From assembly GCA_946699065.1 (NCBI GenBank), contig CAMPDV010000272.1, forward strand, positions 248,001 to 312,000: DNA of 64,000 bases. The letters are read 5' to 3'. Below are positions 24,701 through 39,200 of the stretch, in pieces. Position 1 is the stretch's first letter. The number at the start of each line of letters is the position of its first letter. The DNA comes from Loxodes magnus. Taxonomy: Eukaryota; Ciliophora; Karyorelictea; Loxodida; Loxodidae. Made by a program: the position numbers and the translations under genes. A model generated the notes under the pieces. The model searched no databases and was not told where the DNA came from. It was given only the letters and a program-made list of their open reading frames with translations.

Positions 24701-27700
24701 CATTTCGTGTCATTGCTTAGTGCGATCGCTACGACTCAATTCTCGTGTCCTTTCAAGGTCCTCGTACAACTACCAGTATTGAAATCCCATACCCGAATCG
24801 TTCCATCGTAACTACCAGATACGATCCATTTCGTGTCATTGCTTAGTGCGATCGCTACGACTCAATTCTCCTTTCCTTTCAAGGTCCTTGTACAACTACC
24901 AGTATTGAAATCCCATACACGAATCGTTCCATCGTAACTACCAGATACGATCCATTTCGTGTCATTGCTTAGTGCGATCGCTACGACTCAATTCTCGTGT
25001 CCTTTCAAGGTCCTTGTACAACTACCAGTATTGAAATCCCATACACGAATCGTTCCATCGCCACTACCAGATACGATCCATTTCGTGTCATTGCTTAGTG
25101 CGATCGCTACAACTACAAACTCCTTTCCTTTCAAGGTCCTCGTACAACTACCAGTATTGAAATCCCATACCCGAATCGTTCCATCGTAACTACCAGATAC
25201 GATCCATTTCGTGTCATTGCTTAGTGCGATCGCTATAACTCAATTCTCGTGTCCTTTCAAGGTCCTCGTACAACTACCCGTATTGAAATCCCATACCCGA
25301 ATCGTTCCATCGTAACTACCAGATACGATCCATTTCGTGTCATTGCTTAGTGCGATCGCTACGACTACAAACTCGTGTCCTTTCAAGGTCCTCTTACAAC
25401 TACCCGTATTGAAATCCCATACCCGAATCGTTCCATCGTAACTACCAGATACGATCCATTTCGTGTCATTGCTTAGTGCGATCGCTACGACTCAATTCTC
25501 CTTTCCTTTCAAGGTCCTCGTACAACTACCCGTATTGAAATCCCATACACGAATCGTTCCATCGTAACTACCAGATACGATCCATTTCGTGTCATTGCTT
25601 AGTGCGATCGCTACGACTCAATTCTCGTGTCCTTTCAAGGTCCTCGTACAACTACCCGTATTGAAATCCCATACACGAATCGTTCGATCGCCACTACCAG
25701 ATACGATCCATTTCGTGTCATTGCTTAGTGCGATCGCTCCAACTCAATTCTCGTGTACTTTCAAGGTCCTCGTACAACTACCCGTATTGAAATCCCATAC
25801 ACGAATCGTTCGATCGCCACTACCAGATACGATCCATTTCGTGTCATTGCTTAGTGCGATCGCTATAACTCAATCCTCGTGTCCTTTCAAGGTCCTCGTA
25901 CAACTACCCGTATTGAAATCCCATACACGAATCGTTCGATCGCCACTACCAGATACGATCCATTTCGTGTCATTGCTTAGTGCGATCGCTATAACTCCTG
26001 ACTCGTTTCCTTTAAAGGTCCTCGTACAACTACCAGTATTGAAAACCCATACCCGAATCGTTCCATCGTAACTACCAGATACGATCCATTTCGTGTCATT
26101 GCTTAGTGCGATCGCTATAACTCAATTCTCGTGTCCTTTCAAGGTCCTCGTACAACTACCCGTATTGAAATCCCATACACGAATCGTTCGATCGCCACTA
26201 CCAGATACGATCCATTTCGTGTCATTGCTTAGTGCGATCGCTACAACTCTATTCTCGTGTCCTTTCAAGGTCCTCGTACAACTACCCGTATTGAAATCCC
26301 ATACCCGAATCGTTCCATCGTAACTACCAGATACGATCCATTTCGTGTCATTGCTTAGTGCGATCGCTATAACTCAATTCTCGTGTCCTTTCAAGGTCCT
26401 CGTACAACTACCAGTATTGAAATCCCATACACGAATCGTTCGATCGCCACTACCAGATACGATCCATTTCGTGTCATTGCTTAGTGCGATCGCTACGACT
26501 CAATTCTCGTGTCCTTTCAAGGTCCTCGTACAACTACCAGTATTGAAATCCCATACCCGAATCGTTCCATCGTAACTACCAGATACGATCCATTTCGTGT
26601 CATTGCTTAGTGCGATCGCTACGACTCAATTCTCCTTTCCTTTCAAGGTCCTTGTACAACTACCAGTATTGAAATCCCATACACGAATCGTTCCATCGTA
26701 ACTACCAGATACGATCCATTTCGTGTCATTGCTTAGTGCGATCGCTACGACTCAATTCTCGTGTCCTTTCAAGGTCCTCGTACAACTACCAGTATTGAAA
26801 TCCCATACCCGAATCGTTCCATCGTAACTACCAGATACGATCCATTTCGTGTCATTGCTTAGTGCGATCGCTACGACTCAATTCTCCTTTCCTTTCAAGG
26901 TCCTTGTACAACTACCAGTATTGAAATCCCATACACGAATCGTTCCATCGTAACTACCAGATACGATCCATTTCGTGTCATTGCTTAGTGCGATCGCTAC
27001 GACTCAATTCTCGTGTCCTTTCAAGGTCCTTGTACAACTACCAGTATTGAAATCCCATACACGAATCGTTCCATCGCCACTACCAGATACGATCCATTTC
27101 GTGTCATTGCTTAGTGCGATCGCTACAACTACAAACTCCTTTCCTTTCAAGGTCCTCGTACAACTACCAGTATTGAAATCCCATACCCGAATCGTTCCAT
27201 CGTAACTACCAGATACGATCCATTTCGTGTCATTGCTTAGTGCGATCGCTATAACTCAATTCTCGTGTCCTTTCAAGGTCCTCGTACAACTACCCGTATT
27301 GAAATCCCATACCCGAATCGTTCCATCGTAACTACCAGATACGATCCATTTCGTGTCATTGCTTAGTGCGATCGCTACGACTACAAACTCGTGTCCTTTC
27401 AAGGTCCTCTTACAACTACCTGTATTGAAATCCCATACCCGAATCGTTCCATCGTAACTACCAGATACGATCCATTTCGTGTCATTGCTTAGTGCGATCG
27501 CTACGACTCAATTCTCCTTTCCTTTCAAGGTCCTCGTACAACTACCCGTATTGAAATCCCATACCCGAATCGTTCCATCGTAACTACCAGATACGATCCA
27601 TTTCGTGTCATTGCTTAGTGCGATCGCTACGACTCAATTCTCCTTTCCTTTCAAGGTCCTCGTACAACTACCCGTATTGAAATCCCATACACGAATCGTT

Positions 27701-28389
27701 CGATCGCCACTACCAGATACGATCCATTTCGTGTCATTGCTTAGTGCGATCGCTACAACTCAATTCTCGTGTCCTTTCAAGGTCCTCGTACAACTACCCG
27801 TATTGAAATCCCATACACGAATCGTTCGATCGCCACTACCAGATACGATCCATTTCGTGTCATTGCTTAGTGCGATCGCTATAACTCCTGACTCGTTTCC
27901 TTTCAAGGTCCTCGTACAACTACCCGTATTGAAATCCCATACACGAATCGTTCCATCGCCACTACCAGATACGATCCATTTCGTGTCATTGCTTAGTGCG
28001 ATCGCTACGACTCAATTCTCCTTTCCTTTCAAGGTCCTCTTACAACTACCCGTATTGAAATCCCATACACGAATCGTTCGATCGCCACTACCAGATACGA
28101 TCCATTTCGTGTCATTGCTTAGTGCGATCGCTCCAACTCAATTCTCCTTTCCTTTCAAGGTCCTTGTACAACTACCCGTATTGAAATCCCATACACGAAT
28201 CGTTCCATCGTAACTACCAGATACGATCCATTTCGTGTCATTGCTTAGTGCGATCGCCATAACTCCTGACTCGTGTCCTTTCAAGGTCCTCGTACAACTA
28301 CCCGTATTGAAATCCCATACACGAATCGTTCGATCGCCACTACCAGATACGATCCATTTCGTGTCATTGCTTAGTGCGATCGCTACAAC

Positions 28390-28662
28390 TCATAACTCGT
28401 GTCCTTTCAAGGTCCTCGTACAACTACCCGTATTGAAATCCCATACACGAATCGTTCGATCGCCACTACCAGATACGATCCATTTCGTGTCATTGCTTAG
28501 TGCGATCGCTACGACTCTATTCTCGTGTCCTTTCAAGGTCCTTGTACAACTACCCGTATTGAAATCCCATACACGAATCGTTCCATCGCCACTACCAGAT
28601 ACGATCCATTTCGTGTCATTGCTTTGTGCGATCGCTCCAACTACAAACTCGTGTCCTTTCAA
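28390..28662 (-). CDS. Stop-free WD40 stretch, three units (37-unit repeat copy 1)
   Basis: The frame is open from 28767 to the TGA at 28390-28392. Heads are GHEFVVGA with the AQS variant and GHENRVVA; it ends at GHEL before TGA. The same run recurs at 42293-42565 and 46955-47227, at the same place in each copy of the 37-unit higher-order repeat. Confidence 0.3.
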   Translation of the reverse strand: MKGHEFVVGAIAQSNDTKWIVSGSGDGTIRVWDFNTGSCTRTLKGHENRVVAIALSNDTKWIVSGSGDRTIRVWDFNTGSCTRTLKGHEL

Positions 28663-29775
28663 GGTCCTCGTACAACTACCAGTATTGAAATCCCATACCC
28701 GAATCGTTCCATCGTAACTACCAGATACGATCCATTTCGTGTCATTGCTTAGTGCGATCGCTATAACTCAATTCTCGTGTCCTTTCAAGGTCCTCGTACA
28801 ACTACCAGTATTGAAATCCCATACACGAATCGTTCCATCGCCACTACCAGATACGATCCATTTCGTGTCATTGCTTAGTGCGATCGCTACAACTCAATTC
28901 TCGTGTCCTTTCAAGGTCCTCGTACAACTACCCGTATTGAAATCCCATACACGAATCGTTCGATCGCCACTACCAGATACGATCCATTTCGTGTCATTGC
29001 TTAGTGCGATCGCTACGACTCAATTCTCGTGTCCTTTCAAGGTCCTTGTACAACTACCCGTATTGAAATCCCATACACGAATCGTTCCATCGTAACTACC
29101 AGATACGATCCATTTCGTGTCATTGCTTAGTGCGATCGCTACGACTCTATTCTCGTGTCCTTTCAAGGTCCTCGTACAACTACCCGTATTGAAATCCCAT
29201 ACACGAATCGTTCGATCGCCACTACCAGATACGATCCATTTCGTGTCATTGCTTAGTGCGATCGCTACAACTCAATTCTCGTGTCCTTTCAAGGTCCTCG
29301 TACAACTACCCGTATTGAAATCCCATACACGAATCGTTCGATCGCCACTACCAGATACGATCCATTTCGTGTCATTGCTTAGTGCGATCGCTACAACTCA
29401 ATTCTCGTGTCCTTTCAAGGTCCTCGTACAACTACCCGTATTGAAATCCCATACACGAATCGTTCCATCGTCACTACCAGATACGATCCATTTCGTGTCA
29501 TTGCTTAGTGCGATCGCTACAACTCAATTCTCGTGTCCTTTCAAGGTCCTCGTACAACTACCCGTATTGAAATCCCATACACGAATCGTTCCATCGTCAC
29601 TACCAGATACGATCCATTTCGTGTCATTGCTTAGTGCGATCGCTCCAACTACAAACTCGTGTCCTTTCAAGGTCCTTGTACAACTACCAGTATTGAAATC
29701 CCATACACGAATCGTTCGATCGCCACTACCAGATACGATCCATTTCGTGTCATTGCTTAGTGCGATCGCTACGAC

Positions 29776-30048
29776 TCAATTCTCGTGTCCTTTCAAGGTC
29801 CTTGTACAACTACCAGTATTGAAATCCCATACACGAATCGTTCCATCGTAACTACCAGATACGATCCATTTCGTGTCATTGCTTAGTGCGATCGCTACGA
29901 CTCTATTCTCGTGTCCTTTCAAGGTCCTCGTACAACTACCAGTATTGAAATCCCATACCCGAATCGTTCCATCGTAACTACCAGATACGATCCATTTCGT
30001 GTCATTGCTTAGTGCGATCGCTACGACTCTATTCTCGTGTCCTTTCAA
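29776..30048 (-). CDS. Stop-free WD40 stretch, three units (37-unit repeat copy 1)
   Basis: The frame is open from 30153 to the TGA at 29776-29778. Both internal heads are GHENRVVA (AGA at the variable codon) and both turns are YDG. It recurs at 43679-43951 and 48341-48613 in the other copies of the higher-order repeat. Confidence 0.3.
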   Translation of the reverse strand: MKGHENRVVAIALSNDTKWIVSGSYDGTIRVWDFNTGSCTRTLKGHENRVVAIALSNDTKWIVSGSYDGTIRVWDFNTGSCTRTLKGHEN

Positions 30049-30250
30049 GGTCCTCGTACAACTACCAGTATTGAAATCCCATACCCGAATCGTTCCATCG
30101 TAACTACCAGATACGATCCATTTCGTGTCATTGCTTAGTGCGATCGCTATAACTCAATTCTCGTGTCCTTTCAAGGTCCTCGTACAACTACCAGTATTGA
30201 AATCCCATACACGAATCGTTCGATCGCCACTACCAGATACGATCCATTTC

Positions 30251-31265
30251 GTGTCATTGCTTAGTGCGATCGCTACGACTCAATTCTCGTGTCCTTTCAA
30301 GGTCCTCGTACAACTACCCGTATTGAAATCCCATACACGAATCGTTCGATCGCCACTACCAGATACGATCCATTTCGTGTCATTGCTTAGTGCGATCGCT
30401 CCAACTCAATTCTCGTGTACTTTCAAGGTCCTCGTACAACTACCCGTATTGAAATCCCATACACGAATCGTTCGATCGCCACTACCAGATACGATCCATT
30501 TCGTGTCATTGCTTAGTGCGATCGCTATAACTCAATCCTCGTGTCCTTTCAAGGTCCTCGTACAACTACCCGTATTGAAATCCCATACACGAATCGTTCG
30601 ATCGCCACTACCAGATACGATCCATTTCGTGTCATTGCTTAGTGCGATCGCTATAACTCCTGACTCGTTTCCTTTAAAGGTCCTCGTACAACTACCAGTA
30701 TTGAAAACCCATACCCGAATCGTTCCATCGTAACTACCAGATACGATCCATTTCGTGTCATTGCTTAGTGCGATCGCTATAACTCAATTCTCGTGTCCTT
30801 TCAAGGTCCTCGTACAACTACCCGTATTGAAATCCCATACACGAATCGTTCGATCGCCACTACCAGATACGATCCATTTCGTGTCATTGCTTAGTGCGAT
30901 CGCTACAACTCTATTCTCGTGTCCTTTCAAGGTCCTCGTACAACTACCCGTATTGAAATCCCATACCCGAATCGTTCCATCGTAACTACCAGATACGATC
31001 CATTTCGTGTCATTGCTTAGTGCGATCGCTATAACTCAATTCTCGTGTCCTTTCAAGGTCCTCGTACAACTACCAGTATTGAAATCCCATACACGAATCG
31101 TTCGATCGCCACTACCAGATACGATCCATTTCGTGTCATTGCTTAGTGCGATCGCTACGACTCAATTCTCGTGTCCTTTCAAGGTCCTCGTACAACTACC
31201 AGTATTGAAATCCCATACCCGAATCGTTCCATCGTAACTACCAGATACGATCCATTTCGTGTCAT
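30251..31265 (-). repeat. 37-unit higher-order repeat, truncated copy (about 8 units)
   Basis: The first eight units of the 4,662-bp series follow copy 1, including the TTTAAAGG / GAAAACCC unit near 30675-30710. The copy then breaks off in the scrambled zone at 31266. Confidence 0.8.
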
Positions 31266-31522
31266 CGTGCTTCAAGTCTTACAACTACCCGTATTGAAAT
31301 CCCATCGAATCGTTATCGACTACCAGATACGATCCATTTCGTGTCATTGCTTAGTGCGATCGCTACAACTCAAGTGTCCTTTCAAGGTCCTGTACAACTA
31401 CCAGTATTGAAATCCCATACACGAATCGTTCGATCACTACCAGATACGATCCATTTCGTGTCATTGCTTAGTGCGATCGCTACAACTACTTTCAGACTAC
31501 CCGTATTGATCCGAATTCGATC
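31266..31522. other. Scrambled zone
   Basis: About 0.26 kb of shortened units with several deletions (near 31266, 31305, 31375, 31391, 31435 and 31490-31520). It lies exactly where the left copy of the 12.5-kb duplication and the truncated 37-unit repeat end, and just before the block at 31674 that repeats 16605. Confidence 0.8.
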
Positions 31523-31673
31523 GCCACTACCAGATACGATCCATTTCGTGTCATTGCTTAGTGCGATCGCTACGACTCAATTCTCGTGTCCTTTCAAGGT
31601 CCTCGTACAACTACCAGTATTGAAATCCCATACCCGAATCGTTCCATCGTAACTACCAGATACGATCCATTTC

Positions 31674-33139
31674 GTGTCATTGCTTAGTGCGATCGCTACG
31701 ACTCAATTCTCCTTTCCTTTCAAGGTCCTTGTACAACTACCAGTATTGAAATCCCATACACGAATCGTTCCATCGTAACTACCAGATACGATCCATTTCG
31801 TGTCATTGCTTAGTGCGATCGCTACGACTCAATTCTCGTGTCCTTTCAAGGTCCTTGTACAACTACCAGTATTGAAATCCCATACACGAATCGTTCCATC
31901 GCCACTACCAGATACGATCCATTTCGTGTCATTGCTTAGTGCGATCGCTACAACTACAAACTCCTTTCCTTTCAAGGTCCTCGTACAACTACCAGTATTG
32001 AAATCCCATACCCGAATCGTTCCATCGTAACTACCAGATACGATCCATTTCGTGTCATTGCTTAGTGCGATCGCTATAACTCAATTCTCGTGTCCTTTCA
32101 AGGTCCTCGTACAACTACCCGTATTGAAATCCCATACCCGAATCGTTCCATCGTAACTACCAGATACGATCCATTTCGTGTCATTGCTTAGTGCGATCGC
32201 TACGACTACAAACTCGTGTCCTTTCAAGGTCCTCTTACAACTACCTGTATTGAAATCCCATACCCGAATCGTTCCATCGTAACTACCAGATACGATCCAT
32301 TTCGTGTCATTGCTTAGTGCGATCGCTACGACTCAATTCTCCTTTCCTTTCAAGGTCCTCGTACAACTACCCGTATTGAAATCCCATACCCGAATCGTTC
32401 CATCGTAACTACCAGACACGATCCATTTCGTGTCATTGCTTAGTGCGATCGCTACAACTCAATTCTCGTGTCCTTTCAAGGTCCTCGTACAACTACCCGT
32501 ATTGAAATCCGATACACGAATCGTTCCATCGTCACTACCAGATACGATCCATTTCGTGTCATTGCTTAGTGCGATCGCTACGACTCAATTCTCCTTTCCT
32601 TTCAAGGTCCTCGTACAACTACCAGTATTGAAATCCCATACACGAATCGTTCGATCGCCACTACCAGATACGATCCATTTCGTGTCATTGCTTAGTGCGA
32701 TCGCTATAACTCCTGACTCGTTTCCTTTCAAGGTCCTCGTACAACTACCCGTATTGAAATCCCATACACGAATCGTTCCATCGTAACTACCAGATACGAT
32801 CCATTTCGTGTCATTGCTTAGTGCGATCGCTACGACTCAATTCTCGTGTCCTTTCAAGGTCCTCGTACAACTACCAGTATTGAAATCCCATACCCGAATC
32901 GTTCCATCGTAACTACCAGATACGATCCATTTCGTGTCATTGCTTAGTGCGATCGCTACGACTCAATTCTCGTGTCCTTTCAAGGTCCTTGTACAAATAC
33001 CCGTATTGAAATCCCATACACGAATCGTTCGATCGCCACTACCAGATACGATCCATTTCGTGTCATTGCTTAGTGCGATCGCTACGACTCAATTCTCCTT
33101 TCCTTTCAAGGTCCTCGTACAACTACCCGTATTGAAATC
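31674..33139 (-). repeat. About 12-unit block shared with 16605-18070, right copy
   Basis: Right copy of 16605-18070. It overlaps the left part of the second copy of the 12.5-kb duplication, so the two relations together imply a further local duplication at 17361-18785. Confidence 0.65.
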
Positions 33140-36100
33140 CCATACCCGAATCGTTCCATCGTAACTACCAGACACGATCCATTTCGTGTCATTGCTTAGT
33201 GCGATCGCTACAACTCAATTCTCGTGTCCTTTCAAGGTCCTCGTACAACTACCCGTATTGAAATCCGATACACGAATCGTTCCATCGTCACTACCAGATA
33301 CGATCCATTTCGTGTCATTGCTTAGTGCGATCGCTACGACTCAATTCTCCTTTCCTTTCAAGGTCCTCGTACAACTACCCGTATTGAAATCCCATACACG
33401 AATCGTTCCATCGTAACTACCAGATACGATCCATTTCGTGTCATTGCTTAGTGCGATCGCTACAACTACAAACTCCTTTCCTTTCAAGGTCCTCGTACAA
33501 CTACCAGTATTGAAATCCCATACACGAATCGTTCGATCGCCACTACCAGATACGATCCATTTCGTGTCATTGCTTAGTGCGATCGCTACGACTCAATTCT
33601 CGTGTCCTTTCAAGGTCCTCGTACAACTACCAGTATTGAAATCCCATACCCGAATCGTTCCATCGTAACTACCAGATACGATCCATTTCGTGTCATTGCT
33701 TAGTGCGATCGCTACGACTCAATTCTCGTGTCCTTTCAAGGTCCTTGTACAAATACCCGTATTGAAATCCCATACACGAATCGTTCGATCGCCACTACCA
33801 GATACGATCCATTTCGTGTCATTGCTTAGTGCGATCGCTACAACTCAATTCTCGTGTCCTTTCAAGGTCCTCGTACAACTACCAGTATTGAAATCCCATA
33901 CACGAATCGTTCGATCGCCACTACCAGATACGATCCATTTCGTGTCATTGCTTAGTGCGATCGCTACAACTCAATTCTCGTGTCCTTTCAAGGTCCTTGT
34001 ACAACTACCAGTATTGAAATCCCATACCCGAATCGTTCCATCGTAACTACCAGATACGATCCATTTCGTGTCATTGCTTAGTGCGATCGCTACGACTCAA
34101 TTCTCCTTTCCTTTCAAGGTCCTTGTACAACTACCAGTATTGAAATCCCATACACGAATCGTTCCATCGTAACTACCAGATACGATCCATTTCGTGTCAT
34201 TGCTTAGTGCGATCGCTACGACTCAATTCTCGTGTCCTTTCAAGGTCCTTGTACAACTACCAGTATTGAAATCCCATACACGAATCGTTCCATCGCCACT
34301 ACCAGATACGATCCATTTCGTGTCATTGCTTAGTGCGATCGCTACAACTACAAACTCCTTTCCTTTCAAGGTCCTCGTACAACTACCAGTATTGAAATCC
34401 CATACCCGAATCGTTCCATCGTAACTACCAGATACGATCCATTTCGTGTCATTGCTTAGTGCGATCGCTACAACTCAATTCTCGTGTCCTTTCAAGGTCC
34501 TCTTACAACTACCCGTATTGAAATCCCATACCCGAATCGTTCCATCGTAACTACCAGATACGATCCATTTCGTGTCATTGCTTAGTGCGATCGCTACAAC
34601 TCAATTCTCGTGTCCTTTCAAGGTCCTCGTACAACTACCCGTATTGAAATCCGATACACGAATCGTTCGATCGCCACTACCAGATACGATCCATTTCGTG
34701 TCATTGCTTAGTGCGATCGCTACAACTCAATTCTCGTGTCCTTTCAAGGTCCTCGTACAACTACCAGTATTGAAATCCCATACCCGAATCGTTCCATCGT
34801 AACTACCAGATACGATCCATTTCGTGTCATTGCTTAGTGCGATCGCTACGACTCAATTCTCGTGTCCTTTCAAGGTCCTTGTACAAATACCCGTATTGAA
34901 ATCCCATACACGAATCGTTCGATCGCCACTACCAGATACGATCCATTTCGTGTCATTGCTTAGTGCGATCGCTACAACTACAAACTCCTTTCCTTTCAAG
35001 GTCCTCGTACAACTACCAGTATTGAAATCCCATACCCGAATCGTTCCATCGTAACTACCAGATACGATCCATTTCGTGTCATTGCTTAGTGCGATCGCTA
35101 TAACTCAATTCTCGTGTCCTTTCAAGGTCCTCGTACAACTACCCGTATTGAAATCCCATACCCGAATCGTTCCATCGTAACTACCAGATACGATCCATTT
35201 CGTGTCATTGCTTAGTGCGATCGCTACGACTACAAACTCGTGTCCTTTCAAGGTCCTCTTACAACTACCCGTATTGAAATCCCATACCCGAATCGTTCCA
35301 TCGTAACTACCAGATACGATCCATTTCGTGTCATTGCTTAGTGCGATCGCTACGACTCAATTCTCCTTTCCTTTCAAGGTCCTCGTACAACTACCCGTAT
35401 TGAAATCCCATACCCGAATCGTTCCATCGTAACTACCAGACACGATCCATTTCGTGTCATTGCTTAGTGCGATCGCTACAACTCAATTCTCGTGTCCTTT
35501 CAAGGTCCTCGTACAACTACCCGTATTGAAATCCGATACACGAATCGTTCGATCGCCACTACCAGATACGATCCATTTCGTGTCATTGCTTAGTGCGATC
35601 GCTATAACTCAATTCTCGTGTCCTTTCAAGGTCCTCGTACAACTACCCGTATTGAAATCCCATACCCGAATCGTTCCATCGTAACTACCAGATACGATCC
35701 ATTTCGTGTCATTGCTTAGTGCGATCGCTACAACTACAAACTCCTTTCCTTTCAAGGTCCTCGTACAACTACCAGTATTGAAATCCCATACACGAATCGT
35801 TCGATCGCCACTACCAGATACGATCCATTTCGTGTCATTGCTTAGTGCGATCGCTACAACTCAATTCTCGTGTCCTTTCAAGGTCCTCGTACAACTACCC
35901 GTATTGAAATCCCATACCCGAATCGTTCCATCGTAACTACCAGATACGATCCATTTCGTGTCATTGCTTAGTGCGATCGCTACGACTCAATTCTCGTGTC
36001 CTTTCAAGGTCCTTGTACAAATACCCGTATTGAAATCCCATACACGAATCGTTCGATCGCCACTACCAGATACGATCCATTTCGTGTCATTGCTTAGTGC

Positions 36101-38400
36101 GATCGCTACAACTACAAACTCCTTTCCTTTCAAGGTCCTCGTACAACTACCCGTATTGAAATCCCATACACGAATCGTTCGATCGCCACTACCAGATACG
36201 ATCCATTTCGTGTCATTGCTTAGTGCGATCGCTACGACTCAATTCTCGTGTCCTTTCAAGGTCCTCGTACAACTACCAGTATTGAAATCCCATACCCGAA
36301 TCGTTCCATCGTAACTACCAGATACGATCCATTTCGTGTCATTGCTTAGTGCGATCGCTACGACTCAATTCTCCTTTCCTTTCAAGGTCCTTGTACAACT
36401 ACCAGTATTGAAATCCCATACACGAATCGTTCCATCGTAACTACCAGATACGATCCATTTCGTGTCATTGCTTAGTGCGATCGCTACGACTCAATTCTCG
36501 TGTCCTTTCAAGGTCCTTGTACAACTACCAGTATTGAAATCCCATACACGAATCGTTCCATCGCCACTACCAGATACGATCCATTTCGTGTCATTGCTTA
36601 GTGCGATCGCTACAACTACAAACTCCTTTCCTTTCAAGGTCCTCGTACAACTACCAGTATTGAAATCCCATACCCGAATCGTTCCATCGTAACTACCAGA
36701 TACGATCCATTTCGTGTCATTGCTTAGTGCGATCGCTATAACTCAATTCTCGTGTCCTTTCAAGGTCCTCGTACAACTACCCGTATTGAAATCCCATACC
36801 CGAATCGTTCCATCGTAACTACCAGATACGATCCATTTCGTGTCATTGCTTAGTGCGATCGCTATAACTCCTGACTCGTTTCCTTTCAAGGTCCTCTTAC
36901 AACTACCAGTATTGAAATCCCATACCCGAATCGTTCCATCGTAACTACCAGATACGATCCATTTCGTGTCATTGCTTAGTGCGATCGCTACAACTCAATT
37001 CTCGTGTCCTTTCAAGGTCCTCGTACAACTACCCGTATTGAAATCCCATACACGAATCGTTCCATCGTCACTACCAGATACGATCCATTTCGTGTCATTG
37101 CTTAGTGCGATCGCTACAACTCAATTCTCGTGTCCTTTCAAGGTCCTCGTACAACTACCCGTATTGAAATCCCATACACGAATCGTTCGATCGCCACTAC
37201 CAGATACGATCCATTTCGTGTCATTGCTTAGTGCGATCGCTACAACTCAATTCTCGTGTCCTTTCAAGGTCCTCGTACAACTACCAGTATTGAAATCCCA
37301 TACACGAATCGTTCGATCGCCACTACCAGATACGATCCATTTCGTGTCATTGCTTAGTGCGATCGCTACAACTCAATTCTCGTGTCCTTTCAAGGTCCTC
37401 GTACAACTACCCGTATTGAAATCCCATACACGAATCGTTCCATCGTCACTACCAGATACGATCCATTTCGTGTCATTGCTTAGTGCGATCGCTACGACTC
37501 AATTCTCCTTTCCTTTCAAGGTCCTCGTACAACTACCCGTATTGAAATCCCATACACGAATCGTTCCATCGTAACTACCAGATACGATCCATTTCGTGTC
37601 ATTGCTTAGTGCGATCGCTACAACTACAAACTCCTTTCCTTTCAAGGTCCTCGTACAACTACCAGTATTGAAATCCCATACACGAATCGTTCGATCGCCA
37701 CTACCAGATACGATCCATTTCGTGTCATTGCTTAGTGCGATCGCTACGACTCAATTCTCGTGTCCTTTCAAGGTCCTCGTACAACTACCAGTATTGAAAT
37801 CCCATACCCGAATCGTTCCATCGTAACTACCAGATACGATCCATTTCGTGTCATTGCTTAGTGCGATCGCTACGACTCAATTCTCGTGTCCTTTCAAGGT
37901 CCTTGTACAAATACCCGTATTGAAATCCCATACACGAATCGTTCGATCGCCACTACCAGATACGATCCATTTCGTGTCATTGCTTAGTGCGATCGCTACA
38001 ACTACAAACTCCTTTCCTTTCAAGGTCCTCGTACAACTACCCGTATTGAAATCCCATACACGAATCGTTCGATCGCCACTACCAGATACGATCCATTTCG
38101 TGTCATTGCTTAGTGCGATCGCTACGACTCAATTCTCGTGTCCTTTCAAGGTCCTCGTACAACTACCAGTATTGAAATCCCATACCCGAATCGTTCCATC
38201 GTAACTACCAGATACGATCCATTTCGTGTCATTGCTTAGTGCGATCGCTACGACTCAATTCTCCTTTCCTTTCAAGGTCCTTGTACAACTACCAGTATTG
38301 AAATCCCATACACGAATCGTTCCATCGTAACTACCAGATACGATCCATTTCGTGTCATTGCTTAGTGCGATCGCTACGACTCAATTCTCGTGTCCTTTCA

Positions 38401-38447
38401 AGAATCGTCCTCGTACAACTACCAGTATTGAAATTCTCGTGTCCCAT
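38401..38447. other. Irregular unit with two compensating insertions (+12)
   Basis: A gain of five bases in the TCAAGGTCC motif and of seven in GAAATCCC add up to 12. Between them about ten residues are read out of frame, without a stop. The left copy of the duplicated block lacks both. Confidence 0.75.
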
Positions 38448-39189
38448 ACCCGAATCGTTCCATCGTAACTACCAGATACGATCCATTTCGTGTCATTGCT
38501 TAGTGCGATCGCTACGACTCAATTCTCCTTTCCTTTCAAGGTCCTTGTACAACTACCAGTATTGAAATCCCATACACGAATCGTTCCATCGTAACTACCA
38601 GATACGATCCATTTCGTGTCATTGCTTAGTGCGATCGCTACGACTCAATTCTCGTGTCCTTTCAAGGTCCTTGTACAACTACCAGTATTGAAATCCCATA
38701 CACGAATCGTTCCATCGCCACTACCAGATACGATCCATTTCGTGTCATTGCTTAGTGCGATCGCTACAACTACAAACTCCTTTCCTTTCAAGGTCCTCGT
38801 ACAACTACCAGTATTGAAATCCCATACCCGAATCGTTCCATCGTAACTACCAGATACGATCCATTTCGTGTCATTGCTTAGTGCGATCGCTATAACTCAA
38901 TTCTCGTGTCCTTTCAAGGTCCTCGTACAACTACCCGTATTGAAATCCCATACCCGAATCGTTCCATCGTAACTACCAGATACGATCCATTTCGTGTCAT
39001 TGCTTAGTGCGATCGCTACGACTACAAACTCGTGTCCTTTCAAGGTCCTCTTACAACTACCCGTATTGAAATCCCATACCCGAATCGTTCCATCGTAACT
39101 ACCAGATACGATCCATTTCGTGTCATTGCTTAGTGCGATCGCTACGACTCAATTCTCCTTTCCTTTCAAGGTCCTCGTACAACTACCCG

Positions 39190-39200
39190 TATTACATACA
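39190..39200. other. Six-base in-frame deletion removing the WD dipeptide
   Basis: The sequence reads CCCGTATTACATACACG instead of CCCGTATTGAAATCCCATACACG. On the minus strand the run TGG GAT TTC AAT becomes TGT AAT, so this unit loses its WD core but keeps the frame. Confidence 0.75.

Larger units (their letters stand above)
25589..30250 (-). repeat. 37-unit higher-order repeat (4,662 bp), copy 1
   Basis: A fixed series of 37 WD40 units recurs at 39492 and 44154. Diagnostic units: TTTAAAGG (Leu to Phe) together with GAAAACCC (Asp to Val in WD) near 26010-26050, the GATCGCCATA unit near 28254, and the AQS unit near 28622. A truncated next copy follows directly at 30251. Confidence 0.85.
18721..31265 (-). 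pseudogene. WD40 reading frame, phase-locked segment 3 (about 99 units)
   Basis: The phase is exact from the landmark at 18785 to that at 31007 (97 x 126 bp). TGA is at its most frequent here: about 20 of 25 units sampled between 18785 and 21900 have it at the residue before V. The other units have GTA (GKEFVV type) or GGA (HESGV type). Nearly the whole segment recurs at about 32375-45168, and its right part contains one full copy of the 37-unit higher-order repeat. With UGA read as sense it is open for about 4,180 codons; with the standard code it is a string of one- to three-unit fragments. Confidence 0.5.
18730..31265 (-). repeat. 12.5-kb segmental duplication inside the array, left copy
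   Basis: At least fifteen consecutive landmarks from 18785 to 24203 recur at a constant displacement of 13,645 bp. After a 12-base gain and two extra units with a 6-base loss in the right copy, the displacement becomes 13,903 bp and stays so up to 31265. The match stops at the scrambled zone at 31266. Confidence 0.8.
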
